This document shows, one piece after another, positions 35,363 through 45,054 of a stretch of DNA of 64,000 nucleotides. A model generated the notes under the pieces. It did no database searches and was not told the DNA's origin. It worked only from the letters and a program-made list of their open reading frames with translations. Source of the DNA: Castanea sativa (Eukaryota > Streptophyta > Magnoliopsida > Fagales > Fagaceae); NCBI RefSeq assembly GCF_040712315.1, contig NC_134019.1, positions 36,241,873 through 36,305,872 of the forward strand, read 5' to 3'. Position 1 is the stretch's first letter. Each line of letters opens with the position of its first letter. The position numbers and the translations under genes are program-made.

Positions 35363-36722
35363 ATGGTTCGAACAAGATCAAGGGCTACCAGCCCAGGCCT
35401 CCAGGAGAGTAGGGATGCTTCTAGTAATCCCTTCCGCGGTCATCAGTCAGCACCTGTCTTGCAACCACCTTCTGTTCAACATATACAGTTCATAGCTGTC
35501 GCTATGGCAGAATTGACCCATCAGAATCAGGAGTTGAATAGGGAGATCAATCTAAGGAGGCAGCACCATAATGGGCACGCGAAAGGACGAGCCTAGAGTC
35601 CAGAAGGTGGAAGAGAAAATGTAGAGTCCGAAAATCAGTCGAGGGGTACTGCTTTAAGAAGAGTGCCACATTTGGAGAGGGAGATGGACTAGATGAGAAA
35701 AGAATTGGATGAAATGAAGGAGAATATGAGGCGGGCGAACCCCGTGGATGATTTAGTTCACCGAACGAACTCCCCTTTCACGGCTTCCATCAATAGTCAC
35801 CCCTTACCCCCGAAATTCAAAAATGCCTTCCTTGGATTCATATGATAGAAACCGAGATCCCTGTGATCACATCGCTACTTTCAAGACCACCATGCACCTT
35901 CAAGGGGTTCCGGGCGAGATTATATGCAGAGCATTCCCTGCCATACTTAAGGGACTAGCGCGGGTGTGGTTCAGCAAAATACCCCCAAACTCTGTGGGAT
36001 CGTTCGAGGAGTTTAGTAAGTTGTTTGTCAATAATTTCATTAGGGGATAGCATCACTAGCGTTCCTATTCCAGTTTACTAACTATTGAGCAATGGGAGAA
36101 TGAGAGTTTATGGTCCTTCATCACCCGGTTCAACAAAAAAGCCTTAATAGTTGATGAGATGAACGACAAGTTGTTATTGGCCGCCTTCCATAACGAGGTT
36201 AACTCTGACTTGTTCATTCATAAGCTCTATGAGCAAGAACCACAGACTATGGCCAAACTCGTCCATTCGGCCCAAAACTTCATGAATGTTGAAAACGCTA
36301 TTATAGCCAAGAAGAGAAAGAGGTCAGAACGCTCGGAAGCAGGTCACTAGCGTTATCCAGATCAAGGTCCTTATACAAAGAAGTCTCGGGCAGAAGAGAC
36401 AAAAGAAAAAGATGGAAAAAAGGTGAGTTCCTCAGCGAGAAATCATCAATACACACCCCTGAATACGCCACTAGAGCAAGTGCTTATGCAAATCAAGGAT
36501 GATCCGTCCTTGAAGTGGCCAGAGAAAATGAAAGGAGATCCTAATAAGCGAAATAGGAACAAGTATTGCCACTTTCACAAAGACCATGGGCATGACACGG
36601 ACGAGTGTTTTGATTTGAAGCAGCAGATAGAGAATCTTATCAAACAAGGGAAGTTGAGGAATTTCCTTGGAAGAGACCAGAGGGATGAGAAGTTGAAGGC
36701 CAAGGTGGAAGAGTCATCATGA
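35363..36722 (+). pseudogene. gag of the first gypsy element, broken
   Basis: It would form the capsid of the virus-like particle. Fragments in order are an N-terminal part with AVAMAELTHQNQELN (35500s), the retrotrans_gag core (35823-36050; FKTTMHLQGVPGEI, GLARVWFSKIPP, FVNNFIRG), its continuation (36159-36350; NDKLLLAAFHNEV) and a zinc-knuckle-like segment (36423-36722; YCHFHKDHGHDTDECFDLK). Stops at the ends of these blocks fall at positions where family members have Gln or another coding residue. No single frame runs through. Confidence 0.85.
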
Positions 36723-36749
36723 CCCCCACTTGGAGAAATAAGAGTTATT

Positions 36750-38745
36750 ATGGGAGGAACCTCGGCAGCTCAGTCGTCCAAGTCGAGGAAGACATACCTG
36801 AAGGTGGTGCAAAACGTCCAGTTGTCTGGACGATCTCCCAGAACGAGGGGAGCAGAGGAGCAAGCTATCACGTTCACGGACGAGGATGCTGGACGAGTTC
36901 ACCACCTGCACGATGACGCGATAGTCATTACCCTACTCATTGTTGATTATATGACCAGGAGGGTGTTGGTAGACAATGGTAGACAATGGCAGTTCGGCAG
37001 ACATTCTGTATTATCCCGCCTTCCAACAAATGAGGCTAGGACGAGATCAACTTTGACCAGTGAATTCACCATTGGTGGGATTTGGAAGAATGAAGGTGCA
37101 GCCTGTGGGCACCATCACATTACCAGTGGTGGTCGGAGCATATCCGCTGCAGATAGCCAAAGAGGTAAATTTCCTTGTTGTTGATTGTTCATCGTCATAT
37201 AATGCTATTATTGGAAGGCCAACTATAAATAGTTGGAAAGCGGTAACCTCTACCTACCATTTGTCCATCAAATTCCCAACCGAGCATGGCGTGGGTCAAG
37301 TACAAAGAGATCAGTTAGCTGCCAGGAAATGCTACTTAGCTATGTTGGCGACGGACGAGCATGTGCAGACAATGAGCATAGACGAGAGAAGGATTACAGC
37401 GGAACCCACTGAGGTGTTAGAAGATGTCCTTTTGGACGAGAACCGACCCGAGAAGTTCACTAGAATTAGGATGAGCATGGAAAAAGAGGCAAAGCATACT
37501 CTGGTCCAATTTTTGAAGAAAAGCCTTGATGTCTTTGCATGAAGTCATGAGGACATGTCAGGTATTGATCCAAGTGTCATTACTCATCGTTTGAATGTAT
37601 GCCCTTACTCCAAACCAGTGTGTCAGAAGAAGAGGGTTTTTGCTCTTGAGCGAGACAATGCCATCAAAGAAGAAGTCCAGAGGTTGATTACCGTGAAGTT
37701 CATCCGAGAAGTCTATTATCCGGACTGGTTGGCGAACATAGTCATGGTAAAGAAGGCCAACGGTAAGTGACGAACATGCATGGACTTTACTGACTTAAAC
37801 AAGGCTTGTCCCAAGGACAGTTATCCAGTGTCACGCATTGACCAGCTGGTGAACTCAACGGCAGGTGACAGGTTGCTGAGCTTCATGGATGCCTTTTCAG
37901 GCTACAACCAAATAAAGATGGATGAGGCAGATCAAGAAAAGACGTCATTCTTTACTAACCAAGGGTTATTTTGCTACAAGGTAATGCCCTTTGGTTTGAA
38001 GAACGCAGGGGCGACTTACCAAAGACTGGTTAGCCATATGTTCCGTCCTCAAATCGGCGAAATGTGGAGGTTTATGTCAATGATATGTTAGTAAAGAGCC
38101 TGGACGAGGGAAAGTGTCTAGACGAACTTTAAGAGACCTTTGATACACTTCGGTGGTATAACATGAAATTAAATCCAAGCAAGTGTGCTTTTGGAGTTTC
38201 ATCGGGAAATTTTTTGGGGTTCATGGTTTCGCACAGAGGAATTGAAGTGAATCCGGACAAAATCCAGGCGATACTAAATATGGAACCACCGAAGAACATC
38301 AAAGAAGTCCAGTCTCTTACCGGATGAGTTGCCGCCCTTAACAAGTTTGTTTTGAAAGCTACTGACAAGTGTTTGTCATTCTTTAAAGTCCTCAGGAAGG
38401 CATTTGAGTGGACGGACGAGTGTCAAAGGGCCTTTTAAGACCTGAAGACTTACCTCACAACAGCACCTTTGCTGAGCCCATCTGTACTTGGTGAAGAACT
38501 ATATTTGTATTTGGCAGTGTCCCCGCACGCTGTGAGTTCGGCGTTGGTTAGAGAAAAAGGATGGGTTCAGAAACCGATTTACTATACAAGCTGAGCACTA
38601 AGGGGAGCAGAAGGACGATATCCAATGATGGAGAAGCTAGCCTTTACTTTGATCACAGCTTCTAGAAAGCTAAGAAATTATTTTCAAGCTCATGTTATCA
38701 ACGTCCTAATGGATCATCTCGTAAAGAAGGCAATGAACAAGTTGG
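36750..38745 (+). pseudogene. protease and reverse transcriptase of the first gypsy element, broken
   Basis: The protease active-site segment (about 36955-37000) reads VLVDNG and then loses frame because GGTAGACAATGG is duplicated. The protease continues at 37060-37542 (FLVVDCSSSYNAIIGRP) and ends in a TGA where Trp is expected before SHEDM. RT follows at 37555-37770 (VKKANGK then TGA for Trp), 37780-38091 (FMDAFSGYNQIKM, MPFGLKNAGATYQRL) and in other frames to 38745 (YTS, ALRGAEGRYP). The catalytic box reads VYVNDMLVKS at nucleotide level, so the first Asp of YVDD is Asn, and a one-base loss just before it shifts the frame. Confidence 0.88.
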
Positions 38746-38774
38746 AAACTGCAGGACGAATAATCCAGTAGGCG

Positions 38775-39314
38775 GTGGAACTTAGCGAGTTTGATGTCAG
38801 ATACCTTCCAAGGAGTGCGATCAAGGCACAGGCGTTGGCGGATTTCATTGCGGAGTTCACTCCCAGCCAGAACGAGCTGAACAAAGACGAAGGAGTTGAA
38901 AGGTGGGTTATCAATGTAGACAGATCATCCAAACTATACGCAGGGGGGATCAGAGTCATACTTAAGTCCCCAGAAGGTGACAAGCTGGAGTACGCAGCCC
39001 ATTTACAGTATCATACCACCAACAACAAAGCTGAGTATGAAGCTTTACTCAAAGGGCTGGAATTGGCTAAGTCCCTAGGGGTGGAATCATTAATAGTCAA
39101 AGGAGAGTCTCAACTAGTCATCAATCAAGTGAATGGAATGTGTGATGCTAAGAAAAACCGGATGAAGAAATACCTCAGCAAAGTGAAGCGGCTTGTCCAA
39201 AAGTTTACAGAAGTGAGTTTTGTTCAACTCCCACGGGAGGAAAATATGGAAGCAGATGCCTTGGCGAAAGCAGCTTCAGGAGGAGGAGTTATGGGCGGGT
39301 ACGACATAATCTAA
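38775..39314 (+). pseudogene. RNase H of the first gypsy element
   Basis: The 179-codon open block covers the RT-RNase H junction (ELSEFDVRYLPRSAIK) and a plant-type RNase H: VINVDRSSKLYAGG with the first Asp, NNKAEYEALLKGLELAK with the Glu, VKGESQLVINQVNG, and EADALAKAA at the end. In the QLVINQ region the family usually has SDSQL and here has KGESQL. The preceding stop is TAG where family members have Trp. Confidence 0.88.
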
Positions 39315-39317
39315 TAC

Positions 39318-40604
39318 ATGCTAAGTATAGACCTCTCGGATATACAGCAAATGGGAGGAGGAGAAAATTGGATGAATCCAATAATAATCTATCTCAAGGA
39401 TGGCAAGCTTCCAGAAGACAAGGACGAGGCAAGGAAGCTGAGGGTCAGGACTGCCAAATACGTCCTCATAAATGAAATGCTATATAAGCGAGGCTTTTCA
39501 CAGCTCTACCTAAGGTGCCTAGCTCCAGACGAATCAAACTATGTGCTGAGGGAGGTACATGAAGGAGCATGTGGGAATCACTCGGAAGCAAGATCGCTAG
39601 TTCTTAAAGTCGTCCATGTAGGCTACTACTGGCCTACAATTTAAACAAATGCAAAGGCTTATGTCAAGGTGTGTGACCAATGTCAACGCTATAGCAACGT
39701 CCCTAGACAGCCATCGGAGTACTAGACCCCAATGATGGCCCCGCGGCCCTTTGCATAGTGGGGACTAGATATCTTGGGTCTTTTCCCCCTGGGAATCAGA
39801 CAGATAAAGTTTTTGGTAGTAGGGATTGACTACTTTACCAAGTGGGTAGAGGCCGAACCTCTTGCAAAAATCACTCAGCAGAATGTTAAGAATTTCGTCT
39901 GGAAAAATATCCTATGTAGGTTCGGAGTACCTAGGGTACTAGTATTTGATAACGGACGATAGTTTGACAATGCACCTTTAAGGGACTTTTGTGAACGATT
40001 TGAAATTAAGAATCACTATTCCTCGCCCTCCCACCCACAAGCGAACGGACAGGTAGAAGTAGCAAACCGATCCCTGCTGAAAATCATCAAGACTCGGCTC
40101 GAGGGGAAAAAGGAGATATGACCAGATGAGCTGTCAGGCGTTCTTTGGGCTTACAAGAGGACTGTGAGGGCCCCGACAGGAGAAACCCCTTTTAAGCTAG
40201 CCTATGGAAGTGAAATGATCATACCTGCAGAAGTTTATATGGCTAACCATCGAGTGATGAAGTATCAAGAGAAAGAAAATGAGGAACAACTTCGTCTTAA
40301 CCTCGATCTCATTGATGAAGTACGGATGGATGCGGAGCAAAGGACAGCAAGATACAAAAATCTGATGGCTAGGCAGCATGATGCCATGGTGAAACCCAGG
40401 CGCTTCAATATTGGGGACCTTGTTCTCAAAAGAGTCTCCTTGGCAACCAGGAATCCAGCTCATGAAAAATTGGGACCCAATTGGGAAGGACCCTATAGGG
40501 TAATCAACTGCAAGAGGCAAGGGTTGTACTACTTGAAAGCTTTAGATGGACGAAAGTTAGAGCATCTCTGGAACGTGGAGCACCTGAGGAGGTACTATCA
40601 ATAA
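39318..40604 (+). pseudogene. integrase of the first gypsy element, broken by stops
   Basis: The domains appear in order. A zinc-binding N-terminus (39540-39700) carries VHEGACGNHSEA and then VCDQCQRYSN. The DDE core has GLDILGLFP, VDYFTKW-type GIDYFTKWVEAEP, VFDNGR followed by a TAG and FDN, and SHPQANGQVEVANRSLLK. The C-terminal GPY-type domain reads LGPNWEGPYRVINCK and ends LRRYYQ at 40604. Five stops fall at sites where Trp or Gln codons are expected (for example TAG after NGR). In the DDE motif the last Glu is kept (GQVEVANR). Confidence 0.88.
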
Positions 40605-41640
40605 TGAGCTTAGACAAGGTTACAGCTATGGACAAAGTTACAGCTATGATCTACGTGTTTACTTATATTTACTGTTGTGTTCTTATTACTACTATGGTGT
40701 GTTTTAAGAATAAAAGTGCACTAATTCTTAAACTTTTGCACTGTCTACAGACAAGTTTGTGAAAGACGAGATTATGTATGTAAGTATTTTCCTAAGGCAA
40801 TAGCTTCTAAGCATGTGCCATATTTGTGGACAATGTTTATATAATAGTGTGGTTTGGATTTCTAATGTATTTAATGCATAAATCTAATTTCCATAATAGT
40901 ACCCACAAGGGGGGCAAAAGCCTAGGACGGTTGAAAATTTCTAAACGCAGGGATGTAACATTCATAAGCTTTCCTCGAAATGAGAAAAACAAAGAAAAAT
41001 AAGCTAAGGCATACTCGTCTAAACTTTCCTCGAAATGAAGATAAAGCAAAGAAAAATAAGCTAAGGCATACCCGTCTAGAAAGTAGACGGACGAGAAAAA
41101 AGGTCGAAATTAAAGCATAAAGATCCAAGGACGAGAATCAAGCTAAGACGTTCCAATGTTCTAGGACAAGTCAGACGCTAGAAATGTCTGACAAAAGACG
41201 AGTGCCAATGGCTCAAAGGACGAGGTAAAGGACTGACAAAACCATCATTGTTGCTTCTAAGACGAGTCACACTTGGAAAAATTTTAAATGGCTAAACAAA
41301 GACGTCCATGCATAGGTTGGCCTTCCATAAGAAAAATGTATGGACAACCATTCAACACTTAGAATGCTCACTGTTTAAAAGCCAATAACATCTAATGATG
41401 AAAACAGAGGATAAACTCGTCCATACAATAAAATTCAATACTGGATAAAAGTATACATTCATCAAAGTTTAAAACAAGGGTAGACGACCGTCGTCCAAAA
41501 ACCCTTACAAAGTAAGCCTTAAAAGGCAATTGTTAATAAACTCATCCAGAAAACTCTGAACGAGAGAATTGTACTCAAATACATCTTAATAAGGGTCCAA
41601 AAAATGGACCAAACCAAAGAAAAACAATAACATGGGAGTG
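40605..41640 (+). other. Spacer between integrase and the antisense frame, with a 55-bp tandem repeat
   Basis: It is non-coding in both directions. Two units of about 55 bp start CTTTCCTCGAAATGA at 40969 and 41024. Many GACGAG / CTCGTC motifs occur here and through the rest of the 3' region. Confidence 0.7.
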
Positions 41641-41657
41641 AATTAAAAATCTCGTCT

Positions 41658-43955
41658 TCAAACAGGAAGAGCATTAGTATTGGGGTCATCCTGAGCTGGC
41701 TTTGTAGAGGCATCGTCCTCAACATTAACGTCCTTTGAGCTCGTCTGGAGGAGGGAACTTGAAGCAACTCCACCAAAGTTAAGTTTAATAAGGCTGAAGT
41801 CAATTTCAGGGAACTTCTTCACTGCTTCCATCCTGAAATCGTCAAACCCAGCTGCATAGTTGGTGTCTAGTAGATCAGTGAACTGTTTGGATGCCTTAAA
41901 CTTTGCAACAGCGCCTTCCTTAGCCTTTGCAACAAGGGCGCTTAACTCGTCGTTCTTCTTCTGGAGGAGCTCAAGACGAGCGTCCTTCTCTTCGACGTCT
42001 GTCTTTAACTCTTCAACATTGCTTTTCAGCTTCTTTGCATCCTCCTTAGCCTTGGCAGCCACTTCAGCCCACCTCTTAGACTCGTCCTTCCCCTTTTAGA
42101 CCGTCCTCTCCAGTAGAATCCTCGTCTTGTCCAATTCAGTTGCCTGCCTGGACGCGGCGATAAACTAAGACATTGCTTGCACCTGTTAAAATTTCATTAT
42201 AATACGCATATATACATAGCTGACAAGACGAGGTATACGTAATGTGAAAAAGGCATACCTTAAAAAGGTCATAAACGCCAGAACGTTCAAAATCCTTTAA
42301 AGACATGTCATAGCATGTCGTTACGTCCTCGTCCGCCATGACCTTCTTAAACCTTTCCTAAGCCAAGTCCTCATTGGAAATAAGGTTTTGAGGTACTTGT
42401 TGAAAAGGCTGAGACGAGGAAGGAGGGGCAACTTTGGACGAGATTTGCACGGACGAGGGATCCTTAGGTTCAGAATTAACATCCAGAATTTGGATGGAAT
42501 GACCCTGGGGGATGAGGAAAGGATTGGGTTGATCGTCCTGGGTTTGAGCGTCCTTAGCCTTGGACGACCTATGCTTAACCCTCTTTTCCTTACGTCTGCT
42601 TGGAAGATTCCCTAAATTAACTCCAAGGGACAAGCTCTTCCTTTTATCCCTAGTGGCAGGACGAGGTTGAGATTCCTCAAGGGAAGGACGAAGCTGAGAT
42701 TCCTCAAGGACAGAACCAAGCTGAGACTCCCCGAGGGCAGGATGAGATTGAGACTGAACCTCTAGCCCCACAACCTCGTCCATTATCTCCTTCCCTTTAT
42801 TCTCCTTCATGGTAGCCATTCCTGCAGAGAAATTTGTTAGAATCACTTCTAGAAATGACAAAAGGGATCACTCGAAGTAAAAACATACGTCTATGGACTG
42901 TACGCTCGTGGGCTGTGGCTTCAAGAGAAGGCTCAAGACCAAGTCCCCAAGTAATGAGGCGTTGAAAGGTGACCAAGGAGTGGAAATCCCTCTCAGGATG
43001 AAGACGAGCCTTTTGCACACGTCCAAGGTAAAACCTGTTCAAGGATGGTCGTCTAACGCCTACAAGAAAAAGTTAGAGTTAAATGATTAAAAAACAACAT
43101 GCAACAAGGAACGATGCGTAGCAACCAACATACCTTCAGGACAAAGGTTCCCTAACTTTCCTGTGTAGGGAGGGAATGGATCCCTGTCAACCTCAATAGG
43201 GCGTCCAGCCCAAAAGCCAGAGACAAAGAAGAACTCCGTCTTCCATTTCCTGTCTGAGGTGACTAAGGACTTAATTAGCCTATAATCTCTCCCTTTGGCT
43301 GTGAACTGATAAAAGCCAAGAATTGGTTAATCTCGGAGGGCTTATAACAGAAGAGGAACTCGTCTACAGTAAGAGGACGATCCCCCTCAAACACCTCCCT
43401 CCATAAAACTTACATAGCGACAATTAGCCTCCATGCATTGGGATTGAACTGACATATACCTAAACCTAACCTAGAAAGCAACTCACTGGTAAAGGCATTA
43501 AAGGGCAACCTCAAACCCCCCAAAAGGTAAGCCTCATAAATGCCAACGCCAACACGGGGTTGACAACACCACTCGTCATGCACAGGTACCTTGGGATTCA
43601 AGTCCACAGGAATTTGGTACCAAGTCTTAAAGATGCCTAGCTTTCTCTCGTCCGTCTTGGAGGCAACCCCAACGGCATAACTATAAGCCACCTCTTCCTC
43701 GTCTTGAGCAGAAGACGAGGGAGCACTTGTACCAGCCCTAGACCCGGACTCGGCCCTCATCCTAAGACTTTCCTGAAGTACCTCTATGGGAACCCCAAGG
43801 ACACCAGACGTATACTCGTCTATAGTATTTCCCTCACTACTGCTATTACAATCACTATTGCTATCACTAGACCCACTAAAACTACTAGGGTCATGATACT
43901 CGTCTATGGCTTTGTTAACACTATTGTTAGACGAAGAAAGGACTACCTCAGACAT
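41658..43955 (-). pseudogene. Antisense accessory reading frame of the gypsy element with three introns
   Basis: On the minus strand, opposite to gag-pol, coding-like blocks follow in order and join across canonical introns. The blocks are 43955-43134 (MSEVVLSSS start, acidic Ser-rich N-terminus, then DEWCCQPRVGVGIYEAYLLG, PNAWRLIVAM, REVFEGDRPLTVDEF and PPYTGKLGNLCPEG), 43059-42889, 42821-42259 and 42182-41658. The last block has a coiled coil (ELKTDVEEKDARLELLQKKN) and ends GFDDFRMEAVKKFP...NALPV. Introns are 43060-43133, 42822-42888 and 42183-42258, with GTATGT, GTATGT and GTATGC donors. Four in-frame stops (TAA/TAG) lie where CAA/CAG would code, plus one single-base deletion near 43315. 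It resembles the 'putative gypsy-type transposon' domain family and the extra antisense ORFs known from Tat-lineage elements. Function is unknown. Confidence 0.75.
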
Positions 43956-44312
43956 TCTTTAAGAAAGCTTAAAACCTTAGGATGAGGATGGAGAAAATAC
44001 CTGAGTCTAGACGAGGGGGGACTATGGACGCATGAAACTTCTAGATGAGGCGCTAAGACGAGAATGTCAAAGAAGAAAATCTGAGAAAATGCAAAGGGTA
44101 CGAGAGGAATTCCACTATTTATAGGCGTTGAAAAATGGTGTCTCGAATTACGTGACCAACCAGAATACGCCACATGGAATTTCCCTCGAAAAATTAAATC
44201 AGCATGACACATTGCCAATGAAATCACGACGCGTGGCACACATAACAACTAAACATAAAGTCACACGTCCGAGTGATGACATCATTTCATGTACTTCCTA
44301 GACGACCCATAG

Positions 44313-44325
44313 ACAAGGGGGCAAC
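44313..44325 (+). promoter_or_regulatory. Polypurine tract of the first gypsy element
   Basis: ACAAGGGGGCAAC directly precedes the 3' LTR start TGATGGGG. Confidence 0.8.
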
Positions 44326-44996
44326 TGATGGGGTACAAACTTCAATATCGTTCATGCAGGTCGTCCATGATAAGACCAGGAAAGCAAAGGTTGTAAGAAC
44401 CTCGTCCATAAAAAGCTCGTCCACGCAGGAAGGTGCTTGGACGAGGCTTTGCATGGTCAAGTTTTACACCACACCATGTCGTCCAAGGGAACCACCAACC
44501 TCATCCATGAAAAGGTTGTCCATAAAGGAACGACCTCCCGTGAAAGCGAGATACGCTTGACTAGAGGGCCTCTGGACGAGGACCCTCGGACGAACCCGTG
44601 ACACTTGGGAAAATTCCTGGGTATGTACAGCAACTCCGTATCATATGCATAACTTCCAGTGACCGTTATGTGAGAATAATGTAACTCCTAAGTAGTTGTA
44701 GAAGTTGTCCCTGAACCCTCACACCTCCTCAAATCCAAGGGAGGTTACAAGTCTAATAACTGCTTTTAGGACATTATATAAACGCTCATTTAGACCAGAC
44801 TAAGGTACGCTTTACATTTCCTAAAAATTTGGAACTCCAAAATTATAGAGAAAAAACTAACTTCGTCATCGGAGGGTTCTTGGCCGGCGACCCCGGTCAC
44901 TTTTGATCGCTTTTCTTTCTTTTTCAGGCCATCAAGACAACAAGTAGTCCTTTCAAGTTTGAAACATCCAGCCTACTAATTTTCTTCGCATCATCA
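44326..44996 (+). repeat. 3' LTR of the first gypsy element
   Basis: It is 671 bp, TGATGGGG...ATCATCA, and pairs with 34610-35279. TATATAAA lies at 44775-44782. It ends directly at the target duplication CATAT. Confidence 0.95.
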
Positions 44997-45054
44997 CATA
45001 TTAATGTATATATTTTAAGCATATCTATGCATATGCATGGGGTTATAAACTAGT

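Larger units (their letters stand above)
34610..44996 (+). mobile_element. Ty3/gypsy LTR retrotransposon, Tat-like, full length, inactive
   Basis: The order on the plus strand is 5' LTR, primer-binding site, gag, protease, RT, RNase H, integrase, a non-coding spacer, an antisense accessory frame, polypurine tract and 3' LTR. Integrase after RNase H defines gypsy. The short 5-bp target duplication reads CATAA (34605-34609) against CATAT (44997-45001), four of five matching. About 45 differences between the 670-bp LTRs by eye (about 93% identity), mostly transitions, make it older than the copia element. All genes carry stops or frameshifts. A related but distinct element begins at about 58 kb. 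Confidence 0.95.
34284..45054 (+). mobile_element. Helitron-like element split by the gypsy insertion
   Basis: The left half runs 34284-34609 and the right half 44997-45054. Joined, they match the uninterrupted copies at 3123-3510 and 30990-31545, including the ATACTATGCAT.TTAATGT phrase at the join. They end with the palindrome ATGCATATGCAT (45027-45038) and CTAG before T (45050-45054). Confidence 0.65.

Noticed and set aside
40197..40520. 107-codon minus-strand frame
   Set aside because: Antisense shadow of gypsy integrase. The accessory antisense frame lies further downstream and is separate.
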